Shown here piece by piece: positions 46,663 through 54,385 of a DNA stretch of 64,000 nucleotides (within the stretch, counting starts at the first letter, position 1; each line of letters starts with the position of its first letter). This stretch comes from Verrucomicrobiota bacterium (GTDB lineage Bacteria; Verrucomicrobiota; Verrucomicrobiia; Limisphaerales; JADJPG01), in contig JADJPG010000046.1 of NCBI GenBank assembly GCA_016713365.1, positions 1 to 64,000 on the forward strand, written 5' to 3'. The position numbers and the translations under genes were made by a program. The notes beneath the pieces were generated by a model. That model made no database searches and was not told the origin of the DNA. It was given only the letters and a program-made list of their open reading frames with translations.

Positions 46663-48054
46663 ATGGCATTGCCTGAAAAATCTGAGACGAATTCGGTGGC
46701 GGTGATGAAGGGGCCATCGAACTATTCTGCTGATGGGGTCGTTCGTCTCGTGAACGATGCTTTGAATTCGCTGGCTTTGTCTGATGGTACCATTTGTCCC
46801 GGCGATCGCGTCGTGTTGAAGCCCAACTGGGTAAAAGAGCATGATGAACGCAAGCCCGGCCCCGATCAGTGGGAGCACGTCGTCACCCATCCTTCCGTCA
46901 TCGAAGGCGTCATTCGCTGGGTTGCGCCGCAGTTGAAGGGCAGCGGGAGCATCACGATTTGCGACGCGCCGCAGACGGATTCTTCGTTCGCCACGTTGCG
47001 CAAGTATTGTCAGCTCGACGAGATGGTGGCGCGTTGTGCGACGGATTTTCCCGGGGTGGAGATCGCCTTGCTCGACCTGCGTCCCGAGGAATGGCACGCG
47101 GTCGATGGTGTCACAGTTTCGAAGACGCAGTTGCCTGGCGATCCGCTCGGCAGCACACACGTGAAATTGAACGAGGCAAGCGAGTTCGTCGGCTTTCACG
47201 GCTGCGGCCAGCTCTACGGCGCGAGCTACGACATGGCGGAGACGAATCGCAAACACGCCGGCACTACTCACGAATACATGCTTTGTCGCACGCCGATGGA
47301 CGCCGATGTGTTCATCAACATCCCCAAGCTCAAGACGCACAAAAAAGTCGGGCTCACGTGTGCGCTGAAGAATCTCGTCGGCATCAACGCGAACAAGAAC
47401 TGGCTGCCGCATCACACCGAGGGCACGCCTGACAAAGGCGGCGATCAATTTCCCGCGGCCACGACAAAGGCGAAGCTGGAACATTCCTGGATGGGCAGCG
47501 CCAAGCGCGTGTTGAAGAACAGTCCACTGCTCTCGCGACTGTTCGTTCCGTTGAAGAAGGTCGGACGACTCGTCTTTGGCGATACACAAAGCGTCGTTCG
47601 CTCCGGCAACTGGCATGGAAATGACACCTGCTGGCGCATGGTGCTCGATTTGAACAAATGCCTGTTCTCGTTCAACGGTGCGGGCCAGCGCCGGTCGAAA
47701 CCGATTCGCTATCTCGCCGTCGTGGACGGCATCGTAGGCGGCGAAGGCAACGGCCCGATGGCTCCCGATGCGAGGGCTTGCGGCGTGATTATCGCGGGCA
47801 CTCATCCGCTCGCCGTGGATTGCGTGGCGGCGACGTTGATGGGTTTTGATCCGCAGCGTATTCGCATGCTGAAGAACGCGTTCGCAATGCGTGAACTGAA
47901 CTTCGCGCCGTTCAAGCTGGAGGACATCGAAGTCGTTTCCAACAAGCCCGCGTGGAACGGCAAGCTCGCTGCGATGGAGGAGACATTCGATTTCAAACCG
48001 CACTTCGGCTGGACTGGCGCAATCGAGAACCAGCGCCGCGCGCTGACGGCGTAG
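46663..48054 (+). CDS. DUF362-domain protein
   Basis: A 463-residue protein with the DUF362 core: 'VLKPNWVKEHDE', 'ICDAPQTDSSF', 'VFINIPKLKTHKKVGLTCALKNLVG' (quoted in part) and 'RYLAVVDGIVGGEGNGPM'. DUF362 proteins are uncharacterised; some carry Fe-S clusters. The conserved Asn, Lys and Asp-Gly segments suggest a nucleotide- or metal-linked reaction. It occurs within a glycosylation gene cluster and is 7 nt upstream of an MBOAT gene, so a role in polymer modification is plausible but unproven. Confidence 0.85.
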   Translation: MALPEKSETNSVAVMKGPSNYSADGVVRLVNDALNSLALSDGTICPGDRVVLKPNWVKEHDERKPGPDQWEHVVTHPSVIEGVIRWVAPQLKGSGSITICDAPQTDSSFATLRKYCQLDEMVARCATDFPGVEIALLDLRPEEWHAVDGVTVSKTQLPGDPLGSTHVKLNEASEFVGFHGCGQLYGASYDMAETNRKHAGTTHEYMLCRTPMDADVFINIPKLKTHKKVGLTCALKNLVGINANKNWLPHHTEGTPDKGGDQFPAATTKAKLEHSWMGSAKRVLKNSPLLSRLFVPLKKVGRLVFGDTQSVVRSGNWHGNDTCWRMVLDLNKCLFSFNGAGQRRSKPIRYLAVVDGIVGGEGNGPMAPDARACGVIIAGTHPLAVDCVAATLMGFDPQRIRMLKNAFAMRELNFAPFKLEDIEVVSNKPAWNGKLAAMEETFDFKPHFGWTGAIENQRRALTA

Positions 48055-48061
48055 GTTACGG

Positions 48062-49462
48062 ATGAACTTCGCGGAACTGCGCTTTTGGGAATACCTCCTG
48101 TCGGGAATCGGGATCATTGCCGGACTCCGATTTCTTTTCTCCGGTTGGCTGAAGGGAAAGGAGCAGTGGTTCGACAAACTCGCCTTGCTCGGACTCGGCC
48201 TCGCTCTCCTGATCGCGGTCAGTTGGGTGACGTTCATCATTTACCTCGTTGTCAGCCTCGTCACTTACGTTGGCCTTGGCTGGATTCAAAGATTCCACGC
48301 ACGTCACGCCCTGAAATATCTCTGGATCCTGATTCCCCTCCAACTACTGCCGCTGGTCTATTACAAGTACGCCGACTTCCTCGCCAATGGCGTTCTTGGA
48401 CTCGACGTGAGTTCGTTGCGCGGGCTTCTCATTCCCGTCGGAATCTCCTTCTACAGCTTCCAGTTGGTGGGTTTCGTCGTTGATACGCTCGTGTTCAAAC
48501 ACCCGCTGCCGCGCCTGGTGGATTGCATGAACTTCGCCGGCTTCTTTCCTCAACTCGTCGCTGGCCCCATCGAACGTCGCGGCGATTTGCTTCCGCAGAT
48601 GGAAAACTTCCGTTTCCGCTGGCTGCCGAAAGACATCGATGATGGCGTCGCCTGGATTGTCGTCGGCCTGTTCTTCAAATGCTGTCTCGCGGACAATCTC
48701 GCGAACTATTTCAACCGCTCCATTGCGGACAACGCCTATCAAATCTGGCTGGCGAACCTTCTCTTCGGTCTGCGCATCTACTACGACTTTGCTGGCTATA
48801 GTCTCGTGGCCATTGGCTTGGGACGCTGCCTCGGCGTGAAACTCACTTTGAATTTCATGAGCCCGTATTGTTCCACGGACATTGGAGAATTCTGGCGCCG
48901 CTGGCACATCACCCTCAGCCAATGGTTTCGCGACTATCTCTATGTTCCACTCGGCGGCGGACGCGTCCGCTTCTGGGCGTTCAACATCGCCGTAGTCTTC
49001 GTCGTCTCCGGCGTCTGGCACGGCGCCGGATGGAACTTCATCCTGTGGGGCGCGCTTCATGCCGCTTTTCTCATCGTCGTTCGACTGACCGGAAAACTCC
49101 GACTGCCCGCGGTGTTGGCGTGGTCGACGACAATGCTTGCGGTGTTTGTGTCGTGGCTCTGCTTTTACGAGGTCGATACCACCCGTATGTTCGCCAAGCT
49201 CGGAATGCTGCTGACGCCTCACGCGTACTCCGTATCGGCGCTGCAATCGACCGTGGCGGCGATTCCTGCCGGTGATCGAATCGTGCTCGCGTGTTTGTTC
49301 GGGCTCGTTGCGACGACGTTGATGGCGGAATGGCAATCCGTCCGCCGGCTCAACGATTCCTACGCGTACCTGCGAAAGAAACCCGTGCTGATCGGACTGG
49401 TGATTCTGACGGTGCTGCTCGCGCCGGGAAAAAACAATGGCTTCATCTACTTTGCATTCTAA
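48062..49462 (+). CDS. MBOAT-family O-acyltransferase (AlgI-like)
   Basis: A 466-residue membrane protein with ~10-12 TM helices. The AlgI/DltB signatures are present: LVAGPIERRGDLLPQM, 'LRIYYDFAGYSLVAIGLGRCLG' (quoted in part), 'FWRRWHITLSQWFRDYLYVPLGG' (quoted in part) and catalytic His in VSGVWHGAGWNFILWG. It transports acyl groups (often acetyl) across the membrane for O-acylation of a polysaccharide. The next gene overlaps it by 26 nt and is probably its SGNH-like partner. Confidence 0.93.
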   Translation: MNFAELRFWEYLLSGIGIIAGLRFLFSGWLKGKEQWFDKLALLGLGLALLIAVSWVTFIIYLVVSLVTYVGLGWIQRFHARHALKYLWILIPLQLLPLVYYKYADFLANGVLGLDVSSLRGLLIPVGISFYSFQLVGFVVDTLVFKHPLPRLVDCMNFAGFFPQLVAGPIERRGDLLPQMENFRFRWLPKDIDDGVAWIVVGLFFKCCLADNLANYFNRSIADNAYQIWLANLLFGLRIYYDFAGYSLVAIGLGRCLGVKLTLNFMSPYCSTDIGEFWRRWHITLSQWFRDYLYVPLGGGRVRFWAFNIAVVFVVSGVWHGAGWNFILWGALHAAFLIVVRLTGKLRLPAVLAWSTTMLAVFVSWLCFYEVDTTRMFAKLGMLLTPHAYSVSALQSTVAAIPAGDRIVLACLFGLVATTLMAEWQSVRRLNDSYAYLRKKPVLIGLVILTVLLAPGKNNGFIYFAF

Positions 49463-50435
49463 GCCCCCGCTTTGGCCAATGTGGACGCTGCAACTGCTCG
49501 CGGTGGCTCTTGTCACTTGGGCGATGGGTGCCGCGTACACCTTGCACGTGAATCCGGAGATCGCCTTCTTCCGGCGCGCATACGAGCTGAAACAACAATG
49601 GTTCGCAGACCTGTCTCGTGAACACACCAACAAGACGGTCGTGTTCGGTGGTTCAAGCTGCCTGACATCGATCGTGCCGGAACGATTGATGGAGCGTCAC
49701 GGACTTGCGGTCGCGAATGAAGGGTTGGGCGCGGCGATGGGCGCCCGCGTGCTGACGCGGTATGCATTCGAATCGTTGCGAGCTGGCGACATGCTGATCG
49801 TCGCGCTTGAGCCAGATCTGCTTTCTGGCGCGGTCGATCTCGAACCGCTCGGAGTGCAATTCGCTTTCGCCACTCGTCAGTCTGCGCTGTTGAGGGGAAC
49901 TTCGGGCGTGAACTGGCCATCGGCCTTGGTGGATTTGCGTCCGGGCGGCTACCACGTCTTCACTCTCATCGGGAAGATTCTCCTGCGACAACCGCTCTAC
50001 CGCTACGCCCCAACAGAGATTGAAGCGGGCGGCTGGCATAATGTCGCCGCACGGCGGGATTTGGGAACTCCCGGGGTTCCGTCTGTCAGGCTTTCAAACG
50101 CAGGTCGCGAATGGCTCCGCATGATTCGCGACGAATGTGCGCGGCGTCAGGTGCGCGTGGCTGTGACCATGCCGTGGCATTTCTGTGTGCCCGAGAATCT
50201 GCGCGCCACCCAGCGGGCGAATCTTCGTTTCCTGCGCGATGTCGTGGAGGTGCTTCCCGTCTTGCGCGAGCCGAGCCTCGGCGCTCATGCTGTCCGCGAA
50301 CATTTCGCTGACACGAACATGCATCCGACTGCTGACGCCGCCGCCCTCCGGACTGATGAGTTTGCCGCCGCCTTGAAAGCGTGGAGTGTGTGGACCGTGG
50401 CTGAAATGGACGCGCAACTGGCAGCGCTGGAATGA
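49437..50435 (+). CDS. Membrane-anchored SGNH/AlgX-DltD-like protein
   Basis: A 332-residue protein with an N-terminal TM helix (about 13-33) and a periplasmic alpha/beta domain. The Ser-containing motif VVFGGSSCLTS and a C-terminal D-x2-H (DTNMHPT) resemble the catalytic Ser and Asp/His of SGNH acyl-transferring esterases such as AlgJ/X or DltD. It overlaps the MBOAT gene, a pairing usual for polysaccharide acylation. Family assignment rests on these motifs and the context. Confidence 0.75.
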   Translation: MASSTLHSKPPLWPMWTLQLLAVALVTWAMGAAYTLHVNPEIAFFRRAYELKQQWFADLSREHTNKTVVFGGSSCLTSIVPERLMERHGLAVANEGLGAAMGARVLTRYAFESLRAGDMLIVALEPDLLSGAVDLEPLGVQFAFATRQSALLRGTSGVNWPSALVDLRPGGYHVFTLIGKILLRQPLYRYAPTEIEAGGWHNVAARRDLGTPGVPSVRLSNAGREWLRMIRDECARRQVRVAVTMPWHFCVPENLRATQRANLRFLRDVVEVLPVLREPSLGAHAVREHFADTNMHPTADAAALRTDEFAAALKAWSVWTVAEMDAQLAALE

Positions 50436-50456
50436 ATCGAAACGGACCCGCCTGAG

Positions 50457-51663
50457 ATGAGCCTCGAAGACAAACTTTACCCGTTGCTCTCGGTTTACGA
50501 GCGGATGCCGCACGGGCTCAAGCGCGCCATCGGCTGGACGTATCGCCAGCTTGCCGACTGGTTTCCGGCTCGGCGCGCGTTACGCGGAGTTTCGTCAACT
50601 GACCCACGACGTGGAGAGTTGGTCACTCGAGCAAGTTCAGGAGTATCAGCTCAAGCAGCTTCGCCAGACGCTCATTCAGGCTGGGAACTATTGCCCGTTT
50701 TATCAGCACCGATTTGCCAAGGCGGGCTTTCGGCCTGAGCTGCTCAAGAACTCGGAAGATCTGAGCGAGTGTCCGCTGCTCACCAAGCAGGACTTGCTGG
50801 AACATCGCGATGAAATGATCTCCTCGGCGGTGCCGAAGAAGCAGCGGCTCTACATCACGACCGGCGGCTCAACCGGCGTTCCGGTGGGATTTTATTTGCA
50901 GAAAGGCGTGAGTCGTCCGAAGGAGCAGGCCTTCCTCGAAGCCCAATGGAAACGCGGCGGATACTTCGATGGGGCGCGGCTCGCGGTGATTCGCGGCCAC
51001 GTCACGAGCGACAAGTCGGGAGGCGACATCGCGAGCTACGATGCGACGCGCGACTGGCTGATGCTGTCGTCGTATCACCTCACCGAGGAACGGCTGCCCG
51101 AATACCTTGCCGCCATCGAGCGCTTCCGGCCGGACCTGCTTCACGCGTATCCAAGCGCCGCGTTGCAGTTGGCAGAGTTTCTCGAACGCGCCGGACAGTC
51201 GTGGCGCTTGCCGTTGCGCGGATTGCTCGCTGGTTCCGAACGTCTCACGTTGCCGCAGAAGCGCCTGCTCGAACGCGTCTTCAAGTGTCGCGTGTATCGC
51301 TGGTACGGTCACAGCGAACGTGTGGTGTTGGCAGGCGAGGGACGAAAGTCCGAGCTGTTTTACTTCTGGCCGACGTATGGGTTCGTGGAGTTCGGAACAC
51401 CGAACGAAGACGGCTTGTGCGAAGTGATCGGCACGAGTTTTCACAATCTCGCGATGCCGCTAATTCGCTATCGCACGGGCGACTATGTTCGACTTGCCGA
51501 TCCGCGCACGGATGGCGAATTGGAATTCCCGTGGCCGGCGGCGTCCGCGGTGGACGGACGTGAGCAGGAGTTTTTGGTGGACGCTGCGGGAGGTCGCCGA
51601 AACCGAAAAGACGTCGCGAGGGAAACATCGCTGGATTGTGAGCAAGCTGTGACGGCGGCTTAA
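50457..51663 (+). pseudogene. CapK/phenylacetate-CoA-ligase-like protein (coenzyme F390 synthetase family), frameshifted and 3'-altered
   Basis: Adenylate-forming-like protein common in polysaccharide clusters. The first 40 codons (LYPLLSVYERMPHGLKRAIGW) lead to a frameshift at ~50570-50580, where a GC-dinucleotide run appears one base too long; the corrected frame reads WFPARRRYAEFRQL and continues with AMP-binding-like signatures TTGGSTGVPVGFYLQ, YPSAALQLAEFLE, YGHSERVVLAG and YRTGDYVRLADP. After GREQEFLVDAAGG the expected C-terminal domain is missing; the frame ends in an unrelated RNRKDVARE tail. So the gene seems to be both frameshifted and truncated by about 60-80 residues relative to family members. 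Confidence 0.82.
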
Positions 51664-51741
51664 GCGTTGAAGCTTCCTGCCGTTCAATGGTTTGATCCGC
51701 GCGCGGGTTTTCGGGAAACAGATTTCGGGATACATCGAACT

Positions 51742-53925
51742 TTGAAACAAATCGCTCAATATCAGGACGGACGGCTGGAATTGCAGGACGTGCCCATGCC
51801 CACGCCGCCGCCCGGCGGGGTGCTGGTGCGCGTGACGCATTCGGTCATCAGCGTCGGCACAGAGAAGATGAAGGTCGAGCAGGCGAAGATGAACCTGCTC
51901 CAGAAAGCCAAGGCGCGTCCCGACCAGGTGCGCAAGGTGCTCGACACCGCGAAGACGCTCGGCTGGAAGGCCGCGCTCGACAAGGTGCGCAATCGCCTCG
52001 AGACACCGACGCCGCTCGGCTACAGCGCGGCGGGAGTGGTGGAAGCGGTCGATCCGTTGAACACACGCTTTCGCGTGGGCGACAACGTGGCTTGCGGCGG
52101 CAATGAAACTGCGCTGCACGCAGAGTTCATCGCGGTGCCGGACATGCTCATGGCAAAAGTTCCCGAGGGCGTCGAGAACTGGCAGGCGGCTTACACGACG
52201 ATTGTCTCCATCGCGCTTCAGACGGTGCGCCAGCTCGAGCCGACGATCGGCGAGCGCGTATTGGTGACGGGGCAGGGTTTGGTCGGTTTGCTTATCACGG
52301 CGTTGCTGCGCGCGAATGGCGCGCGGGTGATGGCGGTGGATCTGGCGCCGGCGCGCAAGTCGTTCGCCGAGGCGATGGGTGCCGAGAAGTTTGTCATTCC
52401 GAGCCAGCAGAATCTCGCCGACGAAGTGCGCGCCTGGACGGAAGGCTACGGCGTCGATGCGGTCGTGCTTGCCACCGCGACGCAGAACAACGCGCCGACG
52501 GAACAGGCCATTGATGTCATTCGCGATCGCGGACGCATCGTGGTCGTCGGCAACACGAAGGTGGATCTGCTTTGGAAGTACGCCTACGAGAAGGAAATCT
52601 CCGTGCGCTACTCGCGCAGCTACGGCCCGGGCCGCTACGATCCGGCTTACGAGTGGGGCGGAACGGATTATCCGATCGGCTATGTCCGTTGGACGGAGCA
52701 ACGGAATTTCGACGCGTGCCTGCACTTGATGAAAACGGGCCAACTCGACCTCGGTGCGATCACGACGCGCCGTGTGGCGTTCGCGGATTCGCTTGGCGTT
52801 TATCAGGAGTTGCTCGGCGAAGGCGCGGCGAAGGAAGTGGGCGTGGTGCTGGAGTACGCGAAGAGTTCGGAGTTCGGAGTTTCGGGTTCAGAGTCGGCTA
52901 CACGCACGCAGTCGGCAGTAAACTCAAAACCCGGAACCCAAAACTCGAAACTGAGTTCACCGGTTTCGCGCCTCGACGTGATCGGCGCAGGAAATTTCGC
53001 GCGGACGATGTTGTTGCCGCACCTCAAGGACAAGATTCCGTTCGGCACGGTGGTGAACAACACCGCGCTGTCGGCGAATCACGTGAAGTCCAAGTTCGGT
53101 TTCACGGACGCGGCGACGGATTACGCAAGCTTGTTCGGGAGGCAGGAGAATGCCGCAGTCATCGTCGCGACGCGGCATCATCTGCACGCGCCGATTGTGA
53201 AGTCAGCACTGGCGGCGAATCGCCACGTGTTCGTCGAGAAGCCGCTCTGCCTCACGCGCGAGGAACTAGCGGAGATCGATGCGGTGCTGGCGAAGAGTTC
53301 CGGCTCGGTGCAGGTCGGATTCAACCGTCGCTTTGCTGGGGCGAGCACCGACTTGAAAAAGCTCTTGCGCGCGACGCCCGGACCTAAGACCGCGAGCTTC
53401 CGAGTGGCGCCGGGCAAGCTGGACCCGACCCATTGGTACGCGAACTACGCCGAGAGCGGCGGGCGCGTGCTCGGCGAGGCGTGTCACTTCCTCGATTACT
53501 TTTGTTTCCTCTTCGACTCGAAACCGGTCCGCGTGCTGGCGCAGACGACATGGCCGGCGAGCGGACGGTTGCCGTTCCCGGACAGCGTCACGGCGCAGAT
53601 CGAGTTCGCGGATGGTTCGTGCGGACAACTCGTTTACTCGGCGGAAGGTGATTCGAGCTGGCCGAAGGAAGTGTGCACGGTGTACGGCGCGGGCTTCGTC
53701 GCGGAGATTGAGAATTACCAGAAGCTCGTCATCCACCGCGGACGCAAGGCGACGACGCATTCCTACAACGGCAAGGGCCACGCGGAGCAGATGGCGGCGT
53801 GGACGGCGTTCCTGCGGGGCGGGGCGGAACATCCCTTGCCCTACGAGCAATCGCGCCAGAGCATGATGTTGACCTTCGCGGTGCTGGAATCAATTCAGGC
53901 CGGGCGAAGTGTGGGGATTTCCTGA
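51742..53925 (+). CDS. Bi-domain oxidoreductase: MDR alcohol-dehydrogenase-like domain fused to Gfo/Idh/MocA domain
   Basis: About 727 residues. The N-terminal half is an MDR-type dehydrogenase (GVLVRVTHSVISVGTEKMK; nucleotide-binding VTGQGLVGLLITALL); the C-terminal half is a Gfo/Idh/MocA dehydrogenase (LDVIGAGNFARTMLLPHL; EKPLCLTREEL). Such fusions are typical for capsule/exopolysaccharide loci and usually neighbour heparinase-like genes, as here. The linker between the two domains is built from a heptamer array. TTG 51742 (MKQIAQYQDGRLELQ) matches homologue starts; TTG 51667 would add 25 unrelated residues. The reaction is unproven. Confidence 0.9.
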   Translation: MKQIAQYQDGRLELQDVPMPTPPPGGVLVRVTHSVISVGTEKMKVEQAKMNLLQKAKARPDQVRKVLDTAKTLGWKAALDKVRNRLETPTPLGYSAAGVVEAVDPLNTRFRVGDNVACGGNETALHAEFIAVPDMLMAKVPEGVENWQAAYTTIVSIALQTVRQLEPTIGERVLVTGQGLVGLLITALLRANGARVMAVDLAPARKSFAEAMGAEKFVIPSQQNLADEVRAWTEGYGVDAVVLATATQNNAPTEQAIDVIRDRGRIVVVGNTKVDLLWKYAYEKEISVRYSRSYGPGRYDPAYEWGGTDYPIGYVRWTEQRNFDACLHLMKTGQLDLGAITTRRVAFADSLGVYQELLGEGAAKEVGVVLEYAKSSEFGVSGSESATRTQSAVNSKPGTQNSKLSSPVSRLDVIGAGNFARTMLLPHLKDKIPFGTVVNNTALSANHVKSKFGFTDAATDYASLFGRQENAAVIVATRHHLHAPIVKSALAANRHVFVEKPLCLTREELAEIDAVLAKSSGSVQVGFNRRFAGASTDLKKLLRATPGPKTASFRVAPGKLDPTHWYANYAESGGRVLGEACHFLDYFCFLFDSKPVRVLAQTTWPASGRLPFPDSVTAQIEFADGSCGQLVYSAEGDSSWPKEVCTVYGAGFVAEIENYQKLVIHRGRKATTHSYNGKGHAEQMAAWTAFLRGGAEHPLPYEQSRQSMMLTFAVLESIQAGRSVGIS
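52861..52955. repeat. Inverted heptamer array in the bi-domain oxidoreductase linker
   Basis: The clearest example in the window. Five plus-strand heptamers in perfect phase (AAGAGTT, CGGAGTT, CGGAGTT, TCGGGTT, CAGAGTC; 52861-52895), a 25-bp spacer, then five heptamers of complementary type (AACTCAA, AACCCGG, AACCCAA, AACTCGA, AACTGAG; 52921-52955). The two arms could pair into an imperfect long hairpin. It lies precisely between the MDR and Gfo/Idh domains, in frame, encoding a Ser/Gly/Asn/Lys-rich linker. Confidence 0.88.
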
Positions 53926-53926
53926 C

Positions 53927-54385
53927 GTGGACTGGACGCATCTTCATCTCGCGCTTAATCACGTTCCGGTGCTCGGGACGCCGTTCCTGCTGGGCTTCTT
54001 TCTGTGGAGCTGGGCGCGCGGGCAAACGGTGACGCTGCGGTTTTGCCTCTGGCTGTTCGTCGTGCTGGCCGCGGCGTCGATCGCCATCAAGTTCACGGGC
54101 GATTTCTCGGCGGAAGCTTTGGAGAAAACTCCGGGCTTCGACAAGGCGCTGATCGAGCGGCACGAACAATCGGCGGATCAGGCGACGACCGGCGTGTTCT
54201 TCATGGGCATTGCCGCGGCGGTGGCGCTGTTCTTTTCACGTGGCGGGCGACCGACGCCGAAGTGGTCACTGGGACTTCTTGCGATTCTCGCGCTGGCGAC
54301 GTTTCTCCTGATGGTCCGCACCGCGAACTTCGGCGGGCACATCCGGCATCCGGAGATTCGGCCGGCGCCAGCGCAGACGCCATGA
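53927..54385 (+). CDS. Small four-TM membrane protein, DUF2231-like, unknown function
   Basis: A 152-residue integral membrane protein with four predicted TM helices and the N-terminal motif WTHLHLALNHVPVLG with paired histidines, similar in style to DUF2231-type small membrane proteins that may bind haem. The GTG start at 53927 is 1 nt after the oxidoreductase stop, and its stop overlaps the heparinase ATG (ATGA), so it is translationally coupled on both sides. Why a protein of this type sits inside a polysaccharide operon is unclear. Confidence 0.72.
   Translation: MDWTHLHLALNHVPVLGTPFLLGFFLWSWARGQTVTLRFCLWLFVVLAAASIAIKFTGDFSAEALEKTPGFDKALIERHEQSADQATTGVFFMGIAAAVALFFSRGGRPTPKWSLGLLAILALATFLLMVRTANFGGHIRHPEIRPAPAQTP

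Noticed and set aside
45715..48240. Open frame of ~840 codons on the minus strand opposite the GT4 and DUF362 genes
   Set aside because: It covers two well-supported plus-strand genes and its translation is rich in Arg/His/Gln without any domain; it is a shadow.
48344..49633. Minus-strand frame of ~430 codons opposite MBOAT and SGNH genes
   Set aside because: Sense-strand genes carry family signatures; antisense frame shows only Arg/Glu/His-rich random sequence.
52861..52955. Considered as a CRISPR array
   Set aside because: Units are 7 bp and degenerate, without unique spacers of 25-40 bp, and no cas genes are present.
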